A stretch of 64,000 nucleotides of DNA from Metaphire vulgaris (Eukaryota > Annelida > Clitellata > Crassiclitellata > Megascolecidae): positions 1-64,000 of the forward strand of contig JACLAT010000129.1 in the NCBI GenBank assembly GCA_018105865.1, given 5' to 3'. The translations under genes and the position numbers were made by a program. Below, one piece after another: positions 61,880-64,000 of this stretch (the stretch's first letter is position 1; the number at the start of each line of letters is the position of its first letter). The notes beneath the pieces were generated by a model. It saw only the letters and a program-made list of their open reading frames with translations. It was not told where the DNA came from and searched no databases.

Positions 61880-62275
61880 CGGCTCTCCTTTTATAGGAAT
61901 CGGCGGCCACAAAAACTGTGGTGTCTAAAACGGTAAAACTTAATCCGTTCCTTTCTAATATCTCACTGTCGACTGGCGCCACCTACCGAATGACCTTATC
62001 ACTAACTCACTATGTACAGGGTGTCTCTGAAAAAAATACCCCAGCAGGAAAACTATTATTTCTTAAAAATTCATAAATATATTTCTATCAAAATTTCCAC
62101 ATGTGTACAGCACATATTTCCCCATTACCACCTTTCTGCCAATTTATAGCTCATTTGCATATAAGATGGCCATATTGTGAGGTATCAAACTCAAACTTCG
62201 AATTTTACTACTCAGTCACTGCATGACAGGCCTAAATATCTAGCTTCACACAAATTTGGTTTCATGTCAATGTTG

Positions 62276-62306
<31 letters not shown>

Positions 62307-62314
62307 CAGTAGTA

Positions 62315-62369
<55 letters not shown>

Positions 62370-63105
62370 AGTTTAAATCGGACGCAAATTTGTAAAAAAA
62401 TGTTTTTAAATTCACAGAATTCGACATAACAAGAAAAGTTCAATTTAAACTTTCAAAATGGGTAAAATATCAAATGAAGATAAGATGCGAATTCAGACAT
62501 TGCCGGAGCTTGGCTTTGGATACCGAACAATTGTTGCAAAATATCCTGATAAGGGAAGAAACCTTTATTCGGTGAAAGATATTTGCAAACGGATCAATGA
62601 TCGTTGATCTGCAACCAATCGAAAACTTTTCTTGTTATGTCGAATTCTGAATACTATGAATTTAAAAACATCTTTACAAATTTGCATTCGATTTAAACTT
62701 TACTACTACTAGTAGTACTACTAGTAGTCTACTACTACCACTACTACTACCAACATTGACATGAAACCAAATTTATGTGAAGCTAGATATTTAGGCCTGT
62801 CATGCTGCGACTGAGTAGTAGATATCGAAGTTTGACTTTGATATCTCATAATATGGCCATCTTACATGCAAATGAGATAATAATGGGCATAAAGGTGGGG
62901 AAACATGCGTAGTATATGTGTGGAAATTTTGATAGAAATATATTTATGAATTTTCAAGAAATCATAGTTTTTCTGCTGGGATATTTTTTCAGACACCCTG
63001 TATTTTTAGCAATTACCTGACTATTGATTATTATTATTATTGGGCCTCAGATTTAATAGAATTTTATCATTAATCATTTTATTTACCTATTTGTGATTTC
63101 TCTAC

Positions 63106-63158
<53 letters not shown>

Positions 63159-64000
63159 TAACAATAATAATTATAGCTATAATAATAACACAGTTGGACT
63201 TTGTTATAACGTACTCAGCGGGTCTGTAAAATTTAGTAAAATATATCCGAGGCACGTTATATCCAATAGCGTCCAATACGGTGATCAAACTACCCACAGA
63301 TCATGCCTCTGTCCTTACCATATCTGACCATACCTCTGATGCGATCAATACGTCGTCTTTCGAACAATATCATTGCGTGATATTGCACCTACATGTGATG
63401 GCAATCTCTAGACCATATAGGTATCATCGACCCAGTGTTTAATCCGGACTCCGGGGGAGACTGACAAGGCCGGGGGAAGTCAGCTAGGGGATTGCTGTTA
63501 GTTGGTGTAGTATGCCAAAATTTCCGGGCAGAATTTGAAATTTCCTGGGGAAGGGCAATTTCACCCCACCCCAGGAAACTGCCTAGATTTAACCCTGCAT
63601 CGTCATAGACAACTGCCGGAAGTCTCTTCGCCACAGAATACTAAATTCTGTTACGAAGAGGTGAATATTTGATCGAATTATGCCATGTCTATAATAATTC
63701 GTTGTAAGCTTAGACCTATTATTAAGTTTGCGTATTGGACGACTACATTAAGCATTTATGTATTGTAGAGAACTATTTATCAGGAGCGTCTGATGTCAGT
63801 CTGGATGCAAACAAATTCAAAATCAGAATCAAACGAGCAACTTTTCACCAGGCAACGGTTGTCATCTCCTGCGACAACAGCTCGAAGACTCGGAACAACA
63901 CTCATTGGAAGATAACAGTTCGTAAGACTTCTGCCTACCTTTATGGGCAACACGAATACATTGTCCAGGCCACCGGTACCGAGCAGAGCTATGACTTTCC
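28007..64000 (+). CDS. Predicted F-box/multi-CARD protein gene, partial at window end
   Basis: Nine exons join in phase: 28007-28085, 35254-35288, 36557-36746, 43423-43686, 46961-47266, 47452-47799 (GC donor), 52314-52631, 53370-53675 and 63769-beyond 64000. Predicted order is a short N-terminus, an F-box-like helix bundle, CARD1, CARD2, a TRADD-N-like domain, CARD3, CARD4, then an unidentified segment. The F-box would recruit SKP1 for a cullin-RING ligase and CARDs mediate homotypic death-fold assembly; the combined role is inference. From the F-box exon onward every boundary is phase 1. No exon has an internal stop. Alternatives are two adjacent genes (stop at 47855; new start at 52316) or a separate gene at 63769. 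I do not recognise a named orthologue. Confidence 0.6.
28190..28290 (-). repeat. LINE/SINE 3' hairpin remnant followed by an 18-bp hairpin
   Basis: 'tttaaagtggtttaggaggg' and 'gagagccact' (28202-28229) match the 3' terminal fold seen at 33633 with a shortened loop. Directly after it, 28241-28258 and 28269-28286 form a perfect 18-bp inverted repeat (GCAACCAGTAAATGATTT) with a 10-nt loop. Confidence 0.6.
28340..29404 (+). mobile_element. CR1/L2-group LINE C, with internal deletion
   Basis: Palm motifs read [33 protein letters not shown] and YADD (AYADDVQMF). At about 28785 'GKHLV' runs directly into [17 protein letters not shown] with loss of roughly 20-25 codons between thumb motifs. The rest reads [16 protein letters not shown] and [15 protein letters not shown], with one frame slip near 29090, ending [16 protein letters not shown] at 29400. 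5'-truncated in the palm. Confidence 0.85.
29470..30248 (+). mobile_element. CR1/L2-group LINE D, C-terminal part
   Basis: An intact frame from about 29508 reads [48 protein letters not shown] and [14 protein letters not shown], stopping at 30174. The 3' UTR is about 60 bp, ends 'gccgaataaattg' and is followed by an (AAAT)n tail. 5'-truncated upstream of the thumb. Confidence 0.85.
30255..30860 (-). mobile_element. CR1/L2-group LINE E, thumb region
   Basis: On the minus strand it reads [49 protein letters not shown]. 'NAAARLVLH' then needs one inserted A in 'gtgcaaatgcc' (about 30327), a homopolymer-type slip. Truncated on both sides. Confidence 0.8.
30890..31650 (-). mobile_element. RTE-like LINE F, 3' part
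   Basis: On the minus strand it reads [60 protein letters not shown]. Further upstream, damaged pieces include NNYRGISLV-like motifs and EEQAGLR with an internal deletion near 31340. The clade call (RTE-like) rests on these thumb motifs and is tentative. It resumes at 32270 beyond nested LINE G. Confidence 0.7.
31655..32266 (+). mobile_element. RTE-like LINE G nested in LINE F
   Basis: It reads [48 protein letters not shown]. After a frame change at about 31945 it continues [19 protein letters not shown] and [11 protein letters not shown], ending with a (GAT)n tail at 32247-32266. LINE F sequence lies on both sides in the opposite orientation. Confidence 0.75.
32270..32760 (-). mobile_element. 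LINE F upstream linker with a 15-bp minisatellite
   Basis: On the minus strand the translation includes DKNGK and [12 protein letters not shown] pieces that correspond to the '[11 protein letters not shown]' linker before the RT domain in RTE-like LINEs. At 32415-32490 a 15-bp unit (TGTTGTTGTCTTCAT) repeats almost five times, adding NNNED units in frame. Frames are damaged. Confidence 0.6.
32770..33610 (-). mobile_element. LINE H, RT palm to C-terminus
   Basis: On the minus strand it reads [12 protein letters not shown] (catalytic YADD near 33590), [60 protein letters not shown], with several stops. The related 61137-61754 copy shares the 'FGH.ARL...VP' ending. Upstream RT sequence resumes past the SINE at about 33742 (CIMASSLFS-like). 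Confidence 0.75.
33622..33741 (-). mobile_element. Short tRNA-derived SINE inserted in LINE H
   Basis: On the minus strand there is an A-box TGGCAGAGTGGG (33727-33738), a B-box GGTTCAAACCC (33685-33695), then a 3' end folding as AAGCCACT/AGTGGCTT (33664-33671 and 33633-33640). That 3' end matches the CR1-like LINEs at 48031 and 55039. LINE H reverse-transcriptase sequence flanks it. An imperfect duplication G(C/T)ATGATT is visible. Confidence 0.75.
33742..33870 (-). mobile_element. LINE H, RT segment upstream of the SINE
   Basis: The minus-strand translation includes '[19 protein letters not shown]' with one frame slip, the motif preceding the catalytic YADD in this LINE group. It is the continuation of 32770-33610. 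Confidence 0.6.
33950..34450 (+). mobile_element. LINE I, C-terminal fragment
   Basis: It reads [20 protein letters not shown], one stop at 34057, then [20 protein letters not shown] and [15 protein letters not shown]. The 'ELEAFEMW.WRRM..I.W' and 'R...W.GH.LR' motifs are the usual C-terminus of RTE-like LINEs. Confidence 0.75.
34512..35150 (-). mobile_element. CR1/L2-group LINE 3' end with (AATAAC)n tail
   Basis: On the minus strand it contains '[19 protein letters not shown]', 'AVLKIWDSP' and 'RRYINCHEQ' with several breaks. The plus strand shows 'tatagcgccgtagcatagc' and a (TTATTG)n tail at 34512-34535. 5' boundary approximate. Confidence 0.65.
35254..35288 (+). CDS. Small exon of the F-box/CARD gene
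   Basis: A 35-base exon between 'tgaaatttcag' and GTGAGT. With the incoming G it reads [12 protein letters not shown] and leaves phase 0. It has no domain and is a Ser/Thr-rich linker. Its support is that both splice sites are strong and it alone bridges exon 28007-28085 (phase 1) to 36557 (phase 0). Confidence 0.45.
35486..36208. mobile_element. Non-autonomous element with TACC(A/G)TAAAATCT inverted ends
   Basis: The left end TACCATAAAATCTTGAGTAT and right end 'atacttgagattttacggta' are inverted over 28 bp with about five mismatches. 'ataatgcgcacc' and 'aatgcacacccc' recur near the ends. The design parallels 15775-16392. No transposase. Confidence 0.7.
36557..36746 (+). CDS. F-box-like exon
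   Basis: It starts after 'tattttcag' and reads [17 protein letters not shown], a basic segment, then [20 protein letters not shown] and [12 protein letters not shown]. This follows the F-box pattern: 'LP.EIL..I', a central helix, then 'L..V...W..I.....F...W'. F-boxes bind SKP1 to recruit substrates to SCF ubiquitin ligases. The insert between helix 1 and the L..VS..W helix is longer than usual, so F-box-like is the careful call. Entry is phase 0 and exit phase 1, fitting the CARD exon at 43423. Confidence 0.6.
37012..37440 (-). mobile_element. RTE-like LINE C-terminal fragment
   Basis: On the minus strand, spread over frames, it reads [20 protein letters not shown] and [16 protein letters not shown], then [16 protein letters not shown]. 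The order 'RIL.I.......N..V', 'R...W.GH..RM', 'RRW.D' identifies a LINE ORF end. Confidence 0.7.
37690..39006 (+). mobile_element. RTE-like LINE J with inactive FAHD, split by a MITE
   Basis: RT motifs read in order: [62 protein letters not shown], then the MITE (38294-38487), then [44 protein letters not shown]. The catalytic (F/Y)xDD reads FAHD, so the first Asp is lost. Stops and slips occur at 37981 and 38568. It ends near 39006 at an AAT array. Confidence 0.8.
38294..38487 (-). mobile_element. hAT-type MITE (CAGTGGCGGCTC family), copy C, inside LINE J
   Basis: The ends are CAGTGGCGGCTCCAC and TGGAGCCACCACTG. Flanking 8-mers ACAACTGA (38286-38293) and GCAACTGA (38488-38495) match at 7 of 8. 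The orientation is opposite to copies A and B. It splits the LINE J reverse-transcriptase frame between motifs B and C. Confidence 0.88.
39061..39768 (+). mobile_element. RTE-like LINE insertion with 10-bp duplication and snap-back 5' end
   Basis: A perfect 10-bp target duplication GAGGCTAAGT (39051-39060 and 39769-39778) flanks 708 bp inserted in the CR1-like 3' hairpin. The ORF reads [42 protein letters not shown], frameshifts near 39380, then [14 protein letters not shown] and [16 protein letters not shown], ending in a (GAA)n tail. At the 5' junction 39068-39093 is the inverted copy of 39100-39125 (25 of 26 bases) with a 6-nt loop. Confidence 0.9.
41558..41841 (+). mobile_element. tRNA-derived SINE, copy 2, inside CR1-like copy 1
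   Basis: It has A-box-like GTGGAGCAGTGG and B-box GGTTCAACTCC (41614-41624). The body matches 8297-8578 and the 3' end is 'tacctttacctt'. A perfect 12-bp target duplication TTTATATTTTTT flanks it (41546-41557 and 41842-41853). CR1-like copy 2 (near 49805) shows the uninterrupted site. Confidence 0.93.
41935..42780 (+). mobile_element. CR1/L2-group LINE, palm to C-terminus
   Basis: It reads [16 protein letters not shown], then 'ADDTQ' with the preceding Tyr/Phe position a stop, [35 protein letters not shown]. After a frame change near 42290 it reads [34 protein letters not shown], ending around [10 protein letters not shown]. Inactive and 5'-truncated. Confidence 0.8.
42790..43010. other. No gene seen
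   Basis: Short unassigned spacer between two LINE fragments in an intron of the F-box/CARD gene. Confidence 0.4.
43010..43280 (+). mobile_element. RTE-like LINE reverse-transcriptase fragment
   Basis: It reads [67 protein letters not shown], the finger-to-palm motifs 'EEQAGFR.GRGTRDQI.NLR' and 'F.DY.KAFDS'. The catalytic Asp of 'IDY.KAFDS' is changed (LGYTKAFNS). Lies 140 bp upstream of the CARD1 exon. Confidence 0.8.
43423..43686 (+). CDS. CARD1 exon
   Basis: Acceptor 'taaatgtag', donor GTAAGT, phase 1 to phase 1, 264 bases. It reads [79 protein letters not shown]. The pattern 'L...I.....LLD.L...G.LT..E.E.I.S......K...LL..I......F..AL...GQ.HV...L' is a CARD (death-fold six-helix bundle). 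It is preceded by the F-box-like exon in phase. No frame damage. Confidence 0.8.
44419..44640. repeat. GGCCAAGGAC minisatellite 1
   Basis: Irregular tandem units around 'gaggccaaggacagcaggtc' span about 220 bp. Open frames on both strands (Leu/Ala/Ser-rich) are artefacts. The same unit type recurs at 46090-46260. Confidence 0.85.
44742..44973. mobile_element. hAT-like MITE (GGCGTCATTT family)
   Basis: The ends are CAGTAGCGTCATTTCAC and CAAATGACACCCTG. Flanking 8-mers GTGAACAC and TTAAACAC match at 6 of 8. Internal 'ttttggcaaatttt' units match the 19551-19793 copy. Confidence 0.7.
44982..46085. other. No gene seen, interior of hAT-like element
   Basis: Unassigned sequence. An open frame at 45470-45706 has hydrophobic runs but no recognised domain or splice context. 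Confidence 0.4.
46090..46260. repeat. GGCCAAGG minisatellite 2 with a 28-bp palindrome
   Basis: Units of 'gaggccaaggccaaggac' repeat irregularly. Positions 46212-46239 are a perfect 28-bp palindrome with half-site CTTGGCCTCGAGGC. Confidence 0.88.
46961..47266 (+). CDS. CARD2 exon
   Basis: Acceptor 'tatatcttag', donor GTAAGT, phase 1 to phase 1, 306 bases. It reads [60 protein letters not shown] and [13 protein letters not shown]. The six-helix spacing and terminal 'GQ.H.A..L..GG' indicate a CARD. The CARD4 exon at 53370 has the same length, phase and opening (DEF.G.WPL), so the two are paralogous exons. Confidence 0.8.
47452..47799 (+). CDS. TRADD-N-like domain exon (GC donor or terminal exon)
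   Basis: Acceptor 'ttttcttacag', phase 1 in. It reads [74 protein letters not shown]. The alpha/beta pattern with 'LKV..M..GS.VV...C.....'F..L' resembles TRADD-like N-terminal domains of invertebrate death-fold proteins; this is a tentative memory-based match. At 47799 'aaag' precedes GCAAGT, a GC donor that joins in phase to CARD3 (52314). Without splicing the frame runs on 18 codons to TAA at 47853-47855. Confidence 0.6.
47938..48021. repeat. (AAT)n tail of CR1-like copy 2
   Basis: About 27 AAT units with GAT interruptions directly abut the 3' end of the minus-strand CR1-like LINE (48022 onward), so they are the expanded element tail. Confidence 0.9.
48022..49848 (-). mobile_element. CR1-like LINE, copy 2
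   Basis: On the minus strand it has RT motifs [45 protein letters not shown], and the C-terminus [20 protein letters not shown]. The catalytic FADD reads FPDD. The 3' hairpin AGTGGTTT/AAACCACT is at 48031-48070. It breaks off at 'gccatctt' (49841-49848), the same point as copy 1. Several slips divide the ORF. Confidence 0.88.
50373..51291 (-). mobile_element. GATT-tail LINE nested with 7-bp duplication
   Basis: The target duplication TCTCGTC flanks it (50366-50372 and 51292-51298). On the minus strand it reads [70 protein letters not shown], then a 3' UTR 'agtatgatagtggcgccat' and a (GATT)n tail. This copy connects the orphan GATT tails elsewhere to a CR1/L2-group ORF. Confidence 0.9.
51492..51886. 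mobile_element. hAT-type MITE (CA(T/G)GGGCGTAAA ends)
   Basis: The ends are CATGGGCGTAAAACAC and AGGTTTACGCCCCTG. A perfect 8-bp target duplication TGCTTAAG flanks it (51484-51491 and 51887-51894). It shares 'gagtatcaattatccccc' with the right part of 23038-26858. It sits in the 3' end of the host LINE. Confidence 0.9.
51946..52313. other. Intronic stretch, nothing recognised
   Basis: A/T-rich sequence before the CARD3 acceptor; no exon or repeat boundary is identified. Confidence 0.4.
52314..52631 (+). CDS. CARD3 exon
   Basis: Acceptor 'cattttctgtag', donor GTAAGA, phase 1 to phase 1, 318 bases. It reads [74 protein letters not shown]. The opening is a charged linker ([19 protein letters not shown]). 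The CARD pattern parallels CARD1. An ATG at 52316 could start a separate gene if the upstream GC donor is not used. Confidence 0.78.
52690..53240 (+). mobile_element. CR1/L2-group LINE fragment filling the CARD3-CARD4 intron
   Basis: It reads [40 protein letters not shown]. After frame breaks it has '[17 protein letters not shown]' and [11 protein letters not shown]. The 3' end 'gcgctgaagaaattgtctgg' precedes AAT units. 5'-truncated. Confidence 0.8.
53370..53675 (+). CDS. CARD4 exon
   Basis: Acceptor 'cttatttttag', donor GTAAGT, phase 1 to phase 1, 306 bases. It reads [74 protein letters not shown]. It matches CARD2 in length, phases, opening motif and the '[12 protein letters not shown]' helix, so CARD1-CARD2 and CARD3-CARD4 look like a duplicated pair. 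Confidence 0.8.
53845..53978 (+). mobile_element. LINE 3'-end fragment with (GAAT)n tail
   Basis: 'cttaaacgcatctgtttagg' (LK.HLF-type end), then 'agcgctatagaaattgtcta' and (GAAT)n. A short 5'-truncated LINE copy. Confidence 0.65.
54034..54797 (-). mobile_element. Tc1/mariner-like long-TIR element, copy 1
   Basis: TA dinucleotides (54032-54033 and 54798-54799) flank CAGGGTGTCTATGAAAAAAC and its inverted counterpart ending 'gtagacgccctg'. The inverted repeats extend several hundred bases. On the minus strand '[10 protein letters not shown]' and out-of-frame continuations are a decayed copy of the transposase N-terminus preserved in copy 2. A TAC/CAA array and CCCTAACCCTAG lie inside. 764 bp. 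Confidence 0.82.
55003..55473 (-). mobile_element. CR1-like LINE, copy 3 (3' end only)
   Basis: On the minus strand it reads [39 protein letters not shown] and [20 protein letters not shown]. The 3' hairpin AGTGGTTT/AAACCACT is at 55039-55078 with (AAT)n at 55003-55029. 5'-truncated near 55473. Confidence 0.88.
56440..57500 (+). mobile_element. RTE-like LINE fragment
   Basis: It reads '[20 protein letters not shown]' (FADD intact), [19 protein letters not shown], stop, then across frames [83 protein letters not shown] and [15 protein letters not shown] 42-bp insertion at 57076-57117 interrupts it. Confidence 0.8.
57076..57117 (+). repeat. 42-bp insertion flanked by a 20-bp direct repeat
   Basis: The 20-bp direct repeat AACGGAAACTGCGATCATTC (57056-57075 and 57118-57137) flanks 42 bases that hold 'ggcagattcagtagcactta'. 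That same segment occurs at 58104-58140 in another LINE, where it belongs to a LINE C-terminus. The layout suggests a very short retrotransposed piece with target duplication. Confidence 0.75.
57960..59010 (+). mobile_element. CR1/L2-group LINE K with internal LINE-tail insertion
   Basis: It reads [20 protein letters not shown], is interrupted at about 58104-58290 by a LINE 3' end ([16 protein letters not shown], then (GAAT)n), and resumes [87 protein letters not shown] stop at 58954. The (ATGT)n tail lies at 58977-59010. Confidence 0.85.
58104..58290 (+). mobile_element. 5'-truncated LINE 3' end nested in LINE K
   Basis: The translation [20 protein letters not shown] then stop is a CR1/L2-group ORF end. 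'gcactataaatacctaggaa' precedes a (GAAT)n tail (58263-58290). No clear target duplication. Confidence 0.75.
59011..59400 (-). pseudogene. LTR-retrotransposon protease-like region
   Basis: On the minus strand a frame at 59320-58976 reads [20 protein letters not shown] and [18 protein letters not shown], the flap and second half typical of retroviral-type aspartic proteases of gypsy-like elements. Just upstream (59400-59330), '[16 protein letters not shown]' occupies the active-site position, where D-(T/S)-G is expected but D-N-C is read. It is broken by a stop between the two. Confidence 0.55.
59400..59660 (-). pseudogene. Gag zinc-knuckle region
   Basis: The minus-strand frame 59654-59400 holds [14 protein letters not shown], a CCHC knuckle (C-x2-C-x4-H-x4-C) in which the His position is Tyr. 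It follows a Lys/Arg-rich segment. It lies between the gag capsid part and the protease region, as expected for gypsy-like gag. Confidence 0.65.
59660..60660 (-). pseudogene. Gag capsid-like region, frameshifted
   Basis: On the minus strand pieces in different frames read [68 protein letters not shown] and [18 protein letters not shown]. 'P.KYDG..PLE.FL' is a common start of gypsy-type gag capsids. At least six slips or stops break it. Confidence 0.6.
61120..61754 (-). mobile_element. LINE C-terminal fragment in the candidate LTR
   Basis: A continuous minus-strand frame (61754-61137) reads [88 protein letters not shown] and ends near a (GAT)n tail (about 61125-61137). Same family as LINE H (32770-33870). 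Confidence 0.85.
61811..61873. repeat. (CT)n microsatellite
   Basis: About 60 bases of CT units with C interruptions. The Arg/Glu-repeat frame on the minus strand is an artefact. Confidence 0.95.
62017..63000 (+). mobile_element. Tc1/mariner-like long-TIR element, copy 2
   Basis: TA dinucleotides (62015-62016 and 63001-63002) flank CAGGGTGTCTCTGAAAAAAA and its inverted end 'ttcagacaccctg'. The inverted repeats run to about 420 bp each, including (GTA)n in the left arm (62275-62368) and (TAC)n in the right arm (62700-62755). The short unique centre holds a transposase N-terminus remnant. 984 bp, non-autonomous. Confidence 0.88.
62458..62607 (+). pseudogene. Truncated Tc1/mariner-type transposase N-terminus
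   Basis: ATG to TGA, 49 codons: [40 protein letters not shown], then [10 protein letters not shown] and stop. The helix-turn-helix opening 'S.EDR.RIQ.LRE.G......A..YP.KGW....V...C.RI' is common in mariner-like transposases of marine animals. Everything downstream, including the catalytic DDE/D domain, is deleted. Confidence 0.75.
63104..63176. repeat. (AAT)n microsatellite
   Basis: About 20 AAT units, then AAC/AAT mixture. No LINE 3' end was recognised beside it. Confidence 0.9.
63177..63768. other. Intronic stretch, nothing recognised
   Basis: Contains 'gttataacgtactcagcggg...gttatatcc', a possible repeat end, but no clear boundary. Open frames are short. Confidence 0.35.
63769..64000 (+). 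CDS. Partial exon running off the window
   Basis: It follows acceptor 'tatgtattgtag' and stays open to the window end when entered in phase 1 (as left by CARD4). It reads [59 protein letters not shown] and [12 protein letters not shown]. The alternation suggests beta strands. I do not recognise the domain. In-phase entry supports the F-box/CARD gene continuing here, but a separate gene is possible. Confidence 0.5.

Larger units (their letters stand above)
55500..61981 (-). mobile_element. Ty3/gypsy-like LTR retrotransposon remnant, broken by LINEs
   Basis: On the minus strand, from a candidate LTR (60858-61981, TG...CA) and primer-binding-like TGGTACCAGAAGTGGGG (60837-60853) it runs through gag, a zinc knuckle and a protease-like region (listed separately), then into fragments at 57502-57846, 56154-56411 and 55623-56000 of uncertain identity. 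No RT/RNase H/integrase and no second LTR is recognised. Two plus-strand LINEs (56440-57500, 57960-59010) interrupt it. It is defective. Confidence 0.6.
60858..61981 (-). mobile_element. Candidate LTR interrupted by a LINE
   Basis: It begins TGTGGCGCACTG and ends 'gactggcgcca' (TG...CA with related ends). It abuts a primer-binding-like site TGGTACCAGAAGTGGGG read on the minus strand (60837-60853). 'ctctggtac' motifs recur. Removing the LINE (61137-61754) leaves about 0.5 kb, a normal LTR size. The partner LTR is not in view, so this is tentative. Confidence 0.45.

Overview
This window looks like nuclear DNA of a metazoan, most likely a marine invertebrate deuterostome. It has spliced genes with long introns, an animal-type PARP3, CARD exons, many (AAT)n-type microsatellites, and dense nested LINEs, tRNA- and 5S-derived SINEs, and hAT-like and Tc1/mariner-like elements. 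The phylum is inference; no marker gene settles it. There is no prokaryotic gene, CRISPR array or rRNA operon.

Region by region. 1-5995 is intergenic: microsatellites, small terminal-inverted-repeat elements and a dense cluster of the palindrome TAGGCCTA. 5998-17924 (+) is a PARP3-type ADP-ribosyltransferase in 11 coding exons. Its WGR, regulatory and catalytic parts are all recognisable, but three exons carry small indels. 17925-27990 is a repeat cluster in which hAT elements contain LINEs that contain other LINEs.

28007 to the window end (+) holds a second, apparently single gene. Its exons join in phase into an F-box-like domain, a CARD pair, a domain resembling the TRADD N-terminus, and a second CARD pair; a further exon runs off the window edge. 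Its introns are filled with LINE, SINE, hAT, Tc1/mariner and LTR-retrotransposon copies, almost all 5'-truncated or broken.

Functionally, PARP3 is a nuclear DNA-break-responsive mono-ADP-ribosyltransferase. The F-box/CARD gene has the architecture of an adaptor that could link death-fold (CARD) assembly to ubiquitin ligation; that role is inference from domains alone. The two genes share only neighbourhood and orientation.

The most interesting items are: (1) the F-box + four-CARD gene with symmetric phase-1 exons; (2) a covarying two-stem 3' hairpin shared by CR1-like LINEs and a tRNA-derived SINE; (3) a LINE insertion with a snap-back inverted 5' junction and a 10-bp target duplication; (4) a SPIN-like hAT copy with a perfect 8-bp target duplication inside PARP3. 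All splice sites were read by eye and there is no transcript support.
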